Source of the DNA: Clostridia bacterium
GTDB taxonomy: Bacteria; Bacillota; Clostridia; Lachnospirales; Lachnospiraceae
Assembly: GCA_910574835.1 (NCBI GenBank)
Contig: CAJTDE010000001.1
Coordinates: 62,001 to 126,000 of the forward strand
Length of the DNA: 64,000 nt
Reading direction: 5' to 3'
Below are positions 42,101-49,745 of the stretch, one piece after another. Made by a program: the position numbers and the translations under genes. The notes beneath the pieces are model-generated. The model was not told the origin of the DNA and made no database searches. It saw nothing but the letters and a program-made list of their open reading frames with translations. How positions within the stretch are numbered: position 1 is the first letter of the stretch; every line of letters starts with the position of its first letter.

Positions 42101-42395
42101 ATACCAAGATGATGTAGATAAGGCAAGAAATTTGAGAAAAACCATTATTTATGAGATTTTTTCTCCAGATGCCGTCCTTGAAAGAAATATTTGTTATAGA
42201 AATGAGATTAAAGAATGGGTAGCTGCAATGCAGGATGAACTCATGCCGAGATTGGAAGAGTTTGATGAGAAAGAAGTTGAGCAGATACTAACATTGCTGG
42301 CAATTGAAAAAACAAGAATTGAAGGTAAGCACGAGTATGAGGAACTTATCAATAATCTGCTCATATTTATTGATGGTGGAAGGAGGATGATGTAA
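39156..42395 (+). CDS. HerA/VirB4-like ATPase (DUF87) with unusual N-terminal half
   Basis: A 1079-residue protein. The C-terminal half is a HerA/FtsK-superfamily motor: Walker A ITGSTGSGKSNAIYQ (about 560), Walker B LTVLEEAHNLL (about 795), and ADQSPGLMDMSVIRNTNTKI, the HerA/VirB4 sensor region. The N-terminal 280 residues are of unknown fold. Residues about 280-330 are rich in Gly/Ala/Val/Ser (VGGSVGVNASATAGVTVAPF), unlike a normal soluble linker. Motors of this group pump DNA or protein through pores. The stop codon overlaps the start of a nuclease toxin gene, tying the two products together. Confidence 0.85.
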   Translation: MARGDIDVREREKLNIALSNVDKIVMHKYISTIDKRPIFLPSYDVSFSAPEVTDKTDIPVCIVGTNIMLTRLKRVVYDKEENILDKLTTVYNATSLYEGATLVTLLKSDGNQIEVYLGTVCKKSEDPFVPEKQISALKANLEANFPGSKLEKIDEVSDRMHIVQSIFENNVCVSAVTGIAALKDEEKKENISYIQGLEKLTDSLKGKKCTVMIIADPVSSNTRESIRAGYEEIYTALKPFEKSEYTVNASNGKTVTDSVIKGVTDTTNESIAKTKSHTITKGTNSAHTVGGSVGVNASATAGVTVAPFGVGANASATVGASVSADYHYMHGKHEDNADTTGQTDTTGKSKSLSEQNSIANALSDTKGEGLQITYENKSVKSILERIDQQLERIAECEDFGMYDCGVYFLSEDYTTCLSVASTYKSIIQGEHSSVEAAHISMWDADDAKGLIPYLSTFNHPIFDLSDDKSEQDRNEMKNRASVSTLVSGRELSIYMGLPKKSISGIPVVECASFGRNVLYAENSKEGKKIDFGVIHHMYDDEKERVLLDKDSLTAHAFITGSTGSGKSNAIYQLIRNTCFEMGDNTDKTHFMIIEPAKGEYKDIFGGYEDVLVLGTNPYKSKLLRINPFSFPEDIHILEHIDRLIEIFNVCWPMYAAMPAVLKEAIERAYEVSGWDLNKSECSYGNGDKRMFPCFIDVLNQVNRVIKESEYSADSKGDYVGALSMRISSLTNGINGQILTSNAIPDAELFGQNVIVDLSRVGSTETKALLMGLLIIKLQEYRMSCDSGSNKKLSHLTVLEEAHNLLKRTSSEQSAESSNLAGKSVEMLANAIAEMRTYGEGFVIADQSPGLMDMSVIRNTNTKIILRLPDATDRELVGKAANLNDQQIVELAKLRTGVCAVYQNNWIEPVLCHVDEWDDKKFSKKYDGDTEDLFDTVDTKKRIVKLVLQPIPQIKAEEIELLFADIDKTRLSTELKTKLYKLAYQDDVDKARNLRKTIIYEIFSPDAVLERNICYRNEIKEWVAAMQDELMPRLEEFDEKEVEQILTLLAIEKTRIEGKHEYEELINNLLIFIDGGRRMM

Positions 42396-43384
42396 TGGAT
42401 GCTGGCGGTTCAAAAAATATGGAAACGAAAACCAGTGATAATGCCGAGAATAAATCTTCTGCTGTTGAAAAAGTTTACCAAGGATTAGCAAAGGTCGCTA
42501 ACAAATTAAATGAAATGCTGTTTGATGATGATACATCAAAAAATGATGCTAATAAAGAAGCTGAAAAAGGAGATAATTCAAAGAAGGAAGAAAAGGATAC
42601 AAAAAAAGAATCTGATGTAAATGATAGAGGTGAGAATTCGGCCAATAAGACTTCGGATTTGTTATCAAAAAATATATCTGAATTGGTGAATAAGCTATTT
42701 TCAGATGATGCAGGCGACAAGCCGTCTGGAGATGATGCTGAAAATGATACCGACTCAGAAGATTCATCAGAAGGAAATATTGAAGATGAGAAATCTGAGG
42801 ATGGAAATCTGGAAAAAGAACTTAGTGAGGAAGAAAAGTTAAAAAAGATTCAGGATTTTATTGACGGCAAAATTGATTTTGACGAAGTTAAGGAAATTTA
42901 TGCGGGGTATTATGCAGATGCAGTGAATTCTAATAAGCCATGGACTTGGAATGAGACAATACCTGGTGGAGATGCTTTATCTGCAGGTCAGAAGAAAAAA
43001 ATTAAGGAGTATGCGCAAGAAAAGGGGTTTATTCCTAAAGTGCCAATAGTAGAAAAGGATGGCAAAAAGTATGCGGACTTTTCAAAATTTACTGTTTTTC
43101 AGTGTATGTTGGATAAAGAAGACTGGTCAAAAACTGATCCTGAACAATTTGCTAAGTGTAATGAGCAATTAAAGGAAGCTATATTGAAGGATCCAGAATT
43201 GGCAAAACAATTCACACCTGAGCAGATTGAACAGATAATGAATGGAGAGACACCATCAGGGTATACTTGGCATCACTCTGAAGTTGATGGTACGATGCAA
43301 TTAGTTCCATTTGGAATTCATAATTCTACTAATCATTGTGGCGGTAGAAGTGAAGGGCACTGGGCAGATGCACCAAGACATTAA
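42395..43384 (+). CDS. WHH-type HNH nuclease toxin with long acidic N-terminus
   Basis: A 329-residue protein. Residues 1-150 are low-complexity, Asp/Glu/Lys/Ser-rich and probably disordered. After a helical middle, the C-terminus carries a polymorphic-toxin nuclease motif: SGYTWHHSEVDGTMQLVPFG, then HNSTNHCGGRSEGHW, the WHH branch of the HNH/ENDO VII superfamily. There is no signal peptide, LXG or RHS part, so delivery must be unconventional or the toxin acts inside the cell. ATG 42395 shares a base with the HerA stop (TAATG). A SUKH immunity gene follows. Confidence 0.8.
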   Translation: MDAGGSKNMETKTSDNAENKSSAVEKVYQGLAKVANKLNEMLFDDDTSKNDANKEAEKGDNSKKEEKDTKKESDVNDRGENSANKTSDLLSKNISELVNKLFSDDAGDKPSGDDAENDTDSEDSSEGNIEDEKSEDGNLEKELSEEEKLKKIQDFIDGKIDFDEVKEIYAGYYADAVNSNKPWTWNETIPGGDALSAGQKKKIKEYAQEKGFIPKVPIVEKDGKKYADFSKFTVFQCMLDKEDWSKTDPEQFAKCNEQLKEAILKDPELAKQFTPEQIEQIMNGETPSGYTWHHSEVDGTMQLVPFGIHNSTNHCGGRSEGHWADAPRH

Positions 43385-43399
43385 AATGGAGGTAAAATC

Positions 43400-43858
43400 A
43401 TGATAAAGGGTAAAAAGATAAGTGAGAATATCACAAGAGATATCATAAATGCCAGAGAAAAGAAGTGGAAGGTAGTTCTTCCAGAGAGTTTTAAGATATT
43501 TATGCTTGATAATAATGGAGTTATTCCAGATGAGAGGATTACTATTGAAACAGGTATTGCTCTGGAAAAATTTCTTTGTATTGTTCCTGCAATAGCTGAA
43601 TCACCAAACGCTACGGATGATATTGATGTTGTGATTACAAAATACGATGAATTTATGGTGTTTGACGAGGATTCAGTTGGCCCAGATTTAATTCCGTTTG
43701 CTAGATTGTCTGGGGATAAGTTGTTATGTCTATGCTATGAGAATAAGAATCCTCAAATAGCGGTTTGGAGCTTTGAAGGGTCTGAGGATTTTTCTCCTAA
43801 TTATAAAAAGGTTTACAGTTCCTTTGATGAGTTTTTAAGTGCAAATAATATAAAGTAA
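43400..43858 (+). CDS. SMI1/KNR4 (SUKH) family immunity protein
   Basis: A 152-residue SUKH-type protein: VVLPESFKIFMLDNNGVIP is the usual N-terminal helix-turn, DLIPFARLSGDKLLCLCYEN the central strand, and YSSFDEFLSANNI the terminal helix. SUKH proteins are the commonest immunity proteins against HNH-type polymorphic toxins, and WHH toxin + SUKH is a known pairing. It is 15 bases after the toxin gene with its own GGAGG site. Confidence 0.82.
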   Translation: MIKGKKISENITRDIINAREKKWKVVLPESFKIFMLDNNGVIPDERITIETGIALEKFLCIVPAIAESPNATDDIDVVITKYDEFMVFDEDSVGPDLIPFARLSGDKLLCLCYENKNPQIAVWSFEGSEDFSPNYKKVYSSFDEFLSANNIK

Positions 43859-43865
43859 TAGATAA

Positions 43866-43905
43866 TGCCAAAGGTTGTAGCTCGATGTGACCTTTGGTAT
43901 TCTTA
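43866..43905 (+). terminator. Terminator of the accessory island
   Basis: GCCAAAGGT pairs with ACCTTTGGT, followed by ATTCTT; a moderately strong hairpin after the immunity gene. Confidence 0.6.
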
Positions 43906-43929
43906 ATTGAATTATGGATACTCACACTT

Positions 43930-44196
43930 AATTTTATAGGTGGCTTTAGTACTCAATTTTTTCCTGTAAGAAAATCACTAAATAATTGTTCTACAGATGC
44001 AGCTACTAGAGAAGAAATTGAAGGAGCAGAACAGAAAATAGGGTTAAAATTTTCGGGAGAGTTTAAGGAGTATCTTGCTATTGATGGAATAATCATTTGT
44101 CAGGATGAATCGGGAAGTGTGCATGAGAGTACACCAAATAATACCGTGAAAAAGGTGGCGGATAGTTTAGCAGACTATGTGTTGTCTCAAAAGTAA
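43930..44196 (+). pseudogene. Second SUKH immunity gene with internal deletion
   Basis: The frame contains a SUKH N-terminal part (DAATREEIEGAEQKIGLKF, FKEYLAIDGI) fused directly to what looks like a SUKH C-terminus (ESTPNNTVKKVADSLADYVL), so the central domain seems missing. No start codon with a ribosome-binding site is visible. Arrays of orphan immunity genes are common behind polymorphic toxins. Confidence 0.55.
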
Positions 44197-44293
44197 GTTG
44201 TTTGTATTTGGAATTCAAAAAATGTGATAAACGTTAGCATGATAGGTTCTGTTGACTTTATTTGCTATCTCCATGATTTTTTTGCATTTTATT

Positions 44294-44332
44294 CTGATAA
44301 TTGAAGTACCAACTGTCCTTTGAAGAGTAGGA
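44294..44332 (+). repeat. Bipartite early element, copy 4
   Basis: CTGATAATTG at 44294, then CTGTCCTTTGAAGAGTAGGA at 44313, 19 nt apart. Here ACTGTCC also pairs with GGACAGT downstream, enclosing GTAG/CTAC and AGG/CCT, so the transcript could fold into a long hairpin (44312-44360). Confidence 0.75.
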
Positions 44333-44399
44333 GGGAATACCTGCTACGAAATGGACAGTGCGTTTCCTCTGAATATTCAATTTTTAGGAGGAAGCGATT

Positions 44400-44621
44400 A
44401 TGGCTTACAGCAGAGCAGATGTACCGGAATTAGAGAATTTACTTAAATATGGTAAGAAGAAGTTCGTCAGATATGATGAGGGAGCAAAGCTTTACTCAAT
44501 GGGACTTCATTCTTTCCAGGAGCTAGCAAAGGAAGCAAATGCAGTTTATCATGTGAAGCGCATTGTACTGGTTAATACCGAAGTGATTGATGAGTACATG
44601 GAAAATTTTAGAGACGAGTAG
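44400..44621 (+). CDS. DUF6462 excisionase-like protein
   Basis: A 73-residue protein of the DUF6462 family (SRADVPELENLLKYGKKKFVRYDEGAKLYSMG), the standard neighbour of Tn916-type integrases in Lachnospiraceae prophages and integrative elements. It has a winged-helix-like layout and probably acts as excisionase or directionality factor. The start follows TTTTTAGGAGGAAGCGATT, downstream of element copy 4. Confidence 0.82.
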   Translation: MAYSRADVPELENLLKYGKKKFVRYDEGAKLYSMGLHSFQELAKEANAVYHVKRIVLVNTEVIDEYMENFRDE

Positions 44622-44668
44622 GATTGTGAGGACAGCCTGCAGTGCTCTGAAACTTTTTCAAAAAGTAC

Positions 44669-44697
44669 TTGAAATATTGACGGTCAAAAAGTATAAT
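44669..44697 (+). promoter_or_regulatory. Promoter with palindromic operator for RHH-integrase
   Basis: TTGAAA, 17-bp spacer, TATAAT. The spacer contains the perfect palindrome TTGAC-G-GTCAA (44677-44687), a likely operator for the adjacent ribbon-helix-helix protein. Confidence 0.7.
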
Positions 44698-44725
44698 GAT
44701 AAATACAGATGGAGGTTTTGAACAG

Positions 44726-44911
44726 ATGGCAAGAACAGGAAGACCAAAGCTCGAAGATTCGAGAAGTCACAAGATTTCAGTACGCTTCTCTGATGAGCAG
44801 TTGGCAAGACTGGAAGCCTACTGTGAGAAGTTCCAACTGAATAAAGCGCAGGTGCTTATGAAAGGCTTCGAAGAACTGGAACGTCAGGCAGAAGCTGATC
44901 AGGGCAAATAG
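44726..44911 (+). CDS. Ribbon-helix-helix DNA-binding protein
   Basis: A 61-residue RHH (CopG-like) protein: HKISVRFSDEQLARLEAYCEKFQL gives the strand and first helix, followed by NKAQVLMKGFEEL. ATG 44726 follows ATGGAGGTTTTGAACAG. It lies between DUF6462 and the integrase and probably controls the integrase promoter through the palindrome in front of the gene. Confidence 0.82.
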   Translation: MARTGRPKLEDSRSHKISVRFSDEQLARLEAYCEKFQLNKAQVLMKGFEELERQAEADQGK

Positions 44912-44945
44912 GCAGGCTGTTTCTCACTGGAAGTGAGGTGACAGA

Positions 44946-46172
44946 ATGGCTAATTCAAGAAAAGACAAACGTGGGTATGTGCTTCGTACCGGCGAATGTC
45001 AAAGAACAGATGGGCGCTATTCCTATTCTTATACAGACAAGTATGGAGAGCGTCATGTAGTATATGCCAAGGATTTGGCGGAACTACGAAAAAAAGAGAG
45101 AAAGATCATCCGTGACATGGAGGATGGCATTGATACACATGCTCCAGAGAAGATTACTCTTAATCAGCTGTATGATAAATACATTTCACTTAAGGTCGAT
45201 TTGAAACCTACTACAAGAGCAAATTACAAGTATATGTATGATCACTTTGTAAGGCCGAAGTTTGGTAGAAGGAAGATAGCAGACATTAAGTACACGGATG
45301 TGAAGAAGTTCTATTATGATCTGATTATGAATAAGGAAATGAAGGCTTACACGCTGGATAATGTTCATACTCAGATTCATCCAACTTTGCAGATGGCTGT
45401 AAGGGATGGCCTGCTAAGAACAAATCCATCAGATGGTGTTATGGCAGAGATTAAGAAGAGCCACGTATGGGATAAGGAACCAAGAAGAGCATTAACGATT
45501 CCGCAGCAGAGAGCATTTACCGGTTACATGCAAAATAGCAGAGAGTATCATGGATGGGTTCCCGTCATTATGATTCTGCTTGGTACAGGAATGCGTATTG
45601 GAGAGTGCTTGGGACTTAGATGGGAAGATTTGAACTTTGAGAGTCGAACCATTAGTGTGAATCACAATCTCAGTGAACGTCCTTATGATGATGGAACTTG
45701 CACGAAGCATATTCAGACTCCGAAGACGAAGGCAGGAACGAGAACAATTCCAATGATTGATGAAGTATTTGATGCTTTCCTTCAGGAATATGAGATGCAG
45801 AAGTGTATGGGATATCGCTCAGAGACAATTGATGGTTATACCAACTTTGTATTTCTGACTACCGGTGGCAGTGTTCTTTCAGCTTCAAGTGTTAATCGTG
45901 CGATTCACGGAATCACAGATAGTTACAACGCAGAGGAAATCCAAAAGGCTAAGGAAGAGAAGAGAGAGCCGGTGCTCATTCCAAACTTTTCCGCACACAG
46001 CTTAAGGCATACCTTCTGTACAAGACTCTGTGAGAACGAGAGCAATCTCAAGGTGATCCAATCGGTGATGGGACATTCAGACATTACCACTACGATGGAC
46101 ATTTACGCAGAAGCAACGGATGAGAAAAAGCAGGAGATTATGGCTAATCTCCAGGGAAAAATTATAGTATAA
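44946..46172 (+). CDS. int: Tyrosine integrase (Tn916 type)
   Basis: A 408-residue tyrosine recombinase. An N-terminal arm-binding domain (RTDGRYSYSYTDKYGERHVVY) and core-binding domain (PTTRANYKYMYDHFVRPKFG) precede the catalytic domain: Arg in LLGTGMRIGECLGLRWEDL, HSLRHTFCTRL and MGHSDITTTMDIYAE with the nucleophilic Tyr. It integrates and excises the prophage. Located at the right end, it places attR within the next few hundred bases. Confidence 0.94.
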   Translation: MANSRKDKRGYVLRTGECQRTDGRYSYSYTDKYGERHVVYAKDLAELRKKERKIIRDMEDGIDTHAPEKITLNQLYDKYISLKVDLKPTTRANYKYMYDHFVRPKFGRRKIADIKYTDVKKFYYDLIMNKEMKAYTLDNVHTQIHPTLQMAVRDGLLRTNPSDGVMAEIKKSHVWDKEPRRALTIPQQRAFTGYMQNSREYHGWVPVIMILLGTGMRIGECLGLRWEDLNFESRTISVNHNLSERPYDDGTCTKHIQTPKTKAGTRTIPMIDEVFDAFLQEYEMQKCMGYRSETIDGYTNFVFLTTGGSVLSASSVNRAIHGITDSYNAEEIQKAKEEKREPVLIPNFSAHSLRHTFCTRLCENESNLKVIQSVMGHSDITTTMDIYAEATDEKKQEIMANLQGKIIV

Positions 46173-46569
46173 TAGGTAGTAACGATGTGTCTTTAGCTTT
46201 GCTTTTGACGCATGTTAAATAAGTCTCCATCAATGTTCGTGGAAATCCGTCAGAAACGGGATTTTTAGACTTGACCACAATTAATACATCAAAATCAATT
46301 TCGTGACGGACTTATATGGACAATGATGGAATGACAAAATATTGGTTTACGGCGACTGTCGGAGTTGGATAAAGGCTGATGGGTTCGGTTACCCGAAAGT
46401 TCCCGACGATGAAGTCGCTCGACAAATAAAGCCAGTGTTTATGCGGGGGTGAAGCACCTATGGTCAAGCTACTGCAACAAAAGTGCAACAAATTTTAAAC
46501 GAATAATACGGAATAATACTTCCATGTACGTTTATTGTTGTGCGGATACATTCTAATATTTGTACCAAC
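46173..46569. other. Right prophage end, presumed attR region
   Basis: About 400 bases without a gene. CGACTGTCGG and CCGACGATGAAGTCG (46349-46414) can pair around GGGTTCGGTTACCCG. Repeated GCAACAAAAGTGCAACAAA near 46472-46490 is the kind of sequence often seen next to this integrase. The core site cannot be fixed because attL is outside the window. Confidence 0.4.
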
Positions 46570-46616
46570 AAGGACATTTTTCTAAAAGAAAATTTTAGAG
46601 AAATGTCCTTTTTTGT
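46570..46616. terminator. Strong terminator at the prophage/host boundary
   Basis: AAGGACATTTTTCTAAAA pairs with TTTTAGAGAAATGTCCTT across GAAAA, followed by a T-run. It is effective in either direction. Confidence 0.8.
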
Positions 46617-46650
46617 TATGGTCAATCATCAAAGAATGGAGGAAGAAAGT

Positions 46651-46818
46651 ATGAGTAGTACAGCGTTAGGAGCAGAGAAAGCGATTATTTTTGTCAGCGA
46701 TGCACATGAAAAATTCTACTACGAGAAATTGAAAGAGGTCAGGTATCAGGATGTATACCACAAAGCACTTGTATATTGTCTTGGCATCAGCGATGATACA
46801 AGAAGAAATATCATATGA
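46651..46818 (+). pseudogene. DUF6075-like protein, 3'-truncated
   Basis: The 55-residue frame opens with a family-typical IIFVSDAHEKFYYEKLKEV and YHKALVYCLGISDDTRRNI, then stops where relatives continue for about 70 more residues. ATG 46651 follows ATGGAGGAAGAAAGT. The sequence beyond the break belongs to a phosphotriesterase fragment, so a deletion has joined two genes. Confidence 0.65.
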
Positions 46819-47150
46819 CCAGCAACCGGGATCTTTCCGAAATTATGGAGCTGATGGATGCAGGCTTTTGTGTGGGCTTTGATCAGTTCGGCATTTTATC
46901 AATTCCGGGGATTCCCGATGACGAGGAAAAAACAGAGAATCTTTTGAAGCTTCTAAGATACGGCTATGAAGATTCCATTGTCTTATCCCATGACTCTATT
47001 TTTGATCGGATGGGGTATGTAAGTTCCGGTAAACCACGCTATCCGGATATGATTTTCAAGCAGGTACTTCCGGCGCTTAGGGAAAATGGGATTTTGGATG
47101 AAACCATTGGGAAGCTGACACGGGATAATTTACTGAAGGTTTTTGAATAA
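46815..47150 (+). pseudogene. Phosphotriesterase-family fragment (C-terminal third)
   Basis: The 111-residue frame matches the end of phosphotriesterase-related proteins: MDAGFCVGFDQFGI, SIVLSHDSIFDRMGY, FKQVLPALRENGILDETIGKLTRDNLLKVFE. The N-terminal two-thirds, including most metal ligands, are absent. It is fused in sequence to the DUF6075 remnant. Together with the following SDR and MBL genes it may be the rest of a sugar or lactone catabolic operon. Confidence 0.7.
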
Positions 47151-47196
47151 TTGTGATTTAATTTTCATTTCAATAAAAGGAATGGAGAAAAATAAG

Positions 47197-47754
47197 ATGT
47201 TTGATATTGCAGGGAAAAAGATAATCGTGACAGGAGGCTCCAGAGAGCTTGACGTACTGGTCAATGGGGCAGGCGTCCAGTACCGCTGTGAGGCATTGGA
47301 TTTCCCTTTGGAGCAGTGGAACAGGGTTCTGGCTGTCAATCTGACCTCGGTATTTCAGCTCTCCCAGCTGGCAGCTAAAATTATGGTGAAGAGAGGAAAA
47401 GGAAAGATTATTAATATTGCTTCCATGACCTCTTATTTTGGAAGCGAACTGATTCCGGCATATGCGGCCAGCAAGGGAGGGATTGTGCAGCTGACGGAAG
47501 CGCTTTCCAATGAATGGGCGGCAAAGGGCGTTACGGTAAATGCCATTGCTCCGGGGTATATGATAACGGAGCTTACGGATTCTATAAAAGAGAAAAATCC
47601 GGCTCAATACCAGGAGATTACCAGAAGAATTCCCATGCATCGCTGGGGCAGCGGGGAGGATCTGCAGGGAACAGTGGTGTTTTTGTCCGGCTCTGCCAGC
47701 GATTATATTTCGGGGGCGGTGCTCCCCGTGGATGGCGGATATCTTGGGAAGTAG
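47197..47754 (+). pseudogene. SDR oxidoreductase (KduD-like) with internal deletion
   Basis: A short-chain dehydrogenase of 185 residues where about 250 are normal. It starts MFDIAGKKIIVTGGSRE and jumps directly to LDVLVNGAGVQYRCEAL, so most of the Rossmann nucleotide-binding part is missing in frame. The catalytic Ser, Tyr and Lys (IASMTSY, YAASKGG) and the C-terminus are intact. Without the cofactor loop it should be inactive. The closest flavour is 2-deoxy-D-gluconate/KduD-type. Confidence 0.75.
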
Positions 47755-47765
47755 GAGGAAGAAAG

Positions 47766-48521
47766 ATGAAGCTTCATTTTCTATATTTGGGGAGAATTGA
47801 ATGCAGGAAGGATGCATTGATTCAGTGCAAGGATAAAGACGAGATGATCAAATCCCCCATATCAGCGATTTTGATAGAGCACCCAAAGCTGGGAAATGTT
47901 TTATATGATACGGGAAACAGCCCTTACTATGGGTCTGAGTATTCGGCGGAAACGCTGGAAACGTATCCTATCCCCGAATTTATTTCCATTTCTGATGCTC
48001 TTGGGAGAATTGGATTTTCCCTCTCGGATATTGATCAGATTATTTTGTCTCATCTTCATTTTGATCATGCCGGAGGGTTAAGGTATTTTGCCAAAACGGA
48101 AGCCATCAGACATGTACTTGTTTCAGAGGCAGAGTTAAAAAATGCTTATTTTCAGGTTATGACAGGAAATGCAGGAGCTTATGTGAAGTCTGCATTTGAT
48201 TTTGAGGGGGTATGCTATCAGACCATTGACGGTACGTGTGAGTTGGCGGAGGATTTGGAATTGTTTGTTCAGCATTCTCATACGCCGGGGCTGATTGGCA
48301 TGAGGGTTCGGACGGAACAGGGGACCATAATTGTAACCGGGGATACTGTTTATACCCGGGAAAGCTATGAAAAAGAGCTGCCTCCGGGCGGTAAAATCAA
48401 TAAGACAACGGAGGAATTTTTTAATAATCTGAAGGGGATCAAGGAGATGGAGAAGAAATATCAGGCAGAGATCGTGTTTGGGCATGATTATGAGCAGATT
48501 CTTTCTTTGAGCAATTTTTGA
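47766..48521 (+). CDS. MBL-fold hydrolase, lactonase-like
   Basis: A 251-residue metallo-beta-lactamase-fold protein of the N-acyl-homoserine-lactonase-like group: LSHLHFDHAGGLRYF gives the HxHxDH zinc motif, followed by HSHTPGLIGMRV, IVTGDTVYT and VFGHDYEQ. ATG 47766 follows GTAGGAGGAAGAAAG. It seems intact although its neighbours are broken. With SDR and phosphotriesterase fragments upstream, a sugar-lactone role is as likely as quorum quenching. Confidence 0.82.
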   Translation: MKLHFLYLGRIECRKDALIQCKDKDEMIKSPISAILIEHPKLGNVLYDTGNSPYYGSEYSAETLETYPIPEFISISDALGRIGFSLSDIDQIILSHLHFDHAGGLRYFAKTEAIRHVLVSEAELKNAYFQVMTGNAGAYVKSAFDFEGVCYQTIDGTCELAEDLELFVQHSHTPGLIGMRVRTEQGTIIVTGDTVYTRESYEKELPPGGKINKTTEEFFNNLKGIKEMEKKYQAEIVFGHDYEQILSLSNF

Positions 48522-48818
48522 ATTTTACGACTTTTGGAGAGCTTGGGAGAAATCCGGGCTCTTTTCATATTTCCACAACTTTGAAAAAGAATGACAAGGC
48601 TAGCACAAAGATGTATAATTAAAATATGCTTTTTAAAGAAATGAGATAGTGGGAAATTTGATTTAGATGTATACAATGCAAAAAGCAATTTGGAAATCGG
48701 TACGAAAGTCGCATATTGCTTTCGCATTCATTTATTTTCTATGTTTATTATATGCAGAGTCTTTGAAAATGTTAATAAATATAGTGAAATTGTATGAAAA
48801 GAAGAGAAGAAGACAAAT

Positions 48819-49745
48819 ATGACATTACAGCAGTTAAAATATATGATAACCGTAGCGGAAAAGGGTTCCATCACAGAGGCGGCAAAAGAATTGTTTCTTT
48901 CACAGCCAAGCCTTTCCGGGGCCATCAAAGAGGTGGAGAGTGAGGTGGGGATTGTCATTTTTAACCGCTGCCGGTCCGGTGTGGCGCTGACGGCGGAGGG
49001 CATGGAGTTCCTGGGATATGCCCGGCAGGTGGTGCAGCAGATGGAGCTTTTGGAAGCCCGGTATATAGACAACCGGCCGGAAAAGCAGAGATTCTGTGTA
49101 TCTGCCCAGCATTATACATTTGCCGCAAATGCTTTTGTGGAGCTGGTTAAGCAGTTTGGACAGGAAAGATATGAATTTATTTTGAACGAGACCCAGACTT
49201 ATCAGATTATTATGGATGTCAGGAACCGTTTCAGTGATCTTGGGGTTCTCTATCTGAGCAGAGGGAATGAAAATGTGCTGTCAAAGCTTTTTGAAGATTA
49301 TAATCTGAAATTTTATGAGCTGTTTACGGCGGCACCTCATGTATTTTTGCGCAAAGGACATCCCCTGGCAAGCCGGGAGAGGATTGGGCTTAAGGATTTG
49401 GAGCCGTATCCGAGGCTGAATTTTGTACAGGGAGCGTATGAATTCTCCAATTTTGCAGAGGAGCTTTTCAGCAATGAGATTGTGGAAAAGAGTATTAAGA
49501 TCAGTGACCGTGCCGCTATTGTGAACTTTATGATCGGACTGGACGGATACACGATTTCAAGCGGTATTTTCCCAAGGTATCTTCATGGGGATTCAATTAT
49601 TTCCGTTCCCTTAGACGGGGATGAAATCATGCGGATTGTATATACCCTAACCTTGTTATCATATTTGAGTTTGATGGATTATGCTGACTGCAGAACCTCA
49701 GCTTCAAGCTCTTTTAGTTTTTCCATTGATAATGGTGGTACATAA
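48819..49745 (+). pseudogene. LysR-family regulator with replaced C-terminus
   Basis: A LysR regulator: TLQQLKYMITVAEKGSITEAA... LSGAIKEVESEVGIVIFNR is a normal winged HTH, and the effector domain continues to GDEIMRI near residue 276. After that the reading frame runs through sequence antisense to the next gene (YTLTLLSYLSL...), so roughly the last 25 native residues are lost to a deletion. CysB/LysR fold may survive partially. It is separated by 300 bases from the MBL gene it may once have regulated. Confidence 0.65.

Noticed and set aside
46440-46500. Exact attR core at the GCAACAAAAGTGCAACAAA stretch
   Set aside because: Without attL in the window no direct repeat can be matched, so no core is claimed.
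47514-47765. Long N-terminal extension of the MBL hydrolase
   Set aside because: It overlaps the SDR frame antithetically, whereas ATG 47766 has an ideal GGAGG site and matches the family N-terminus.
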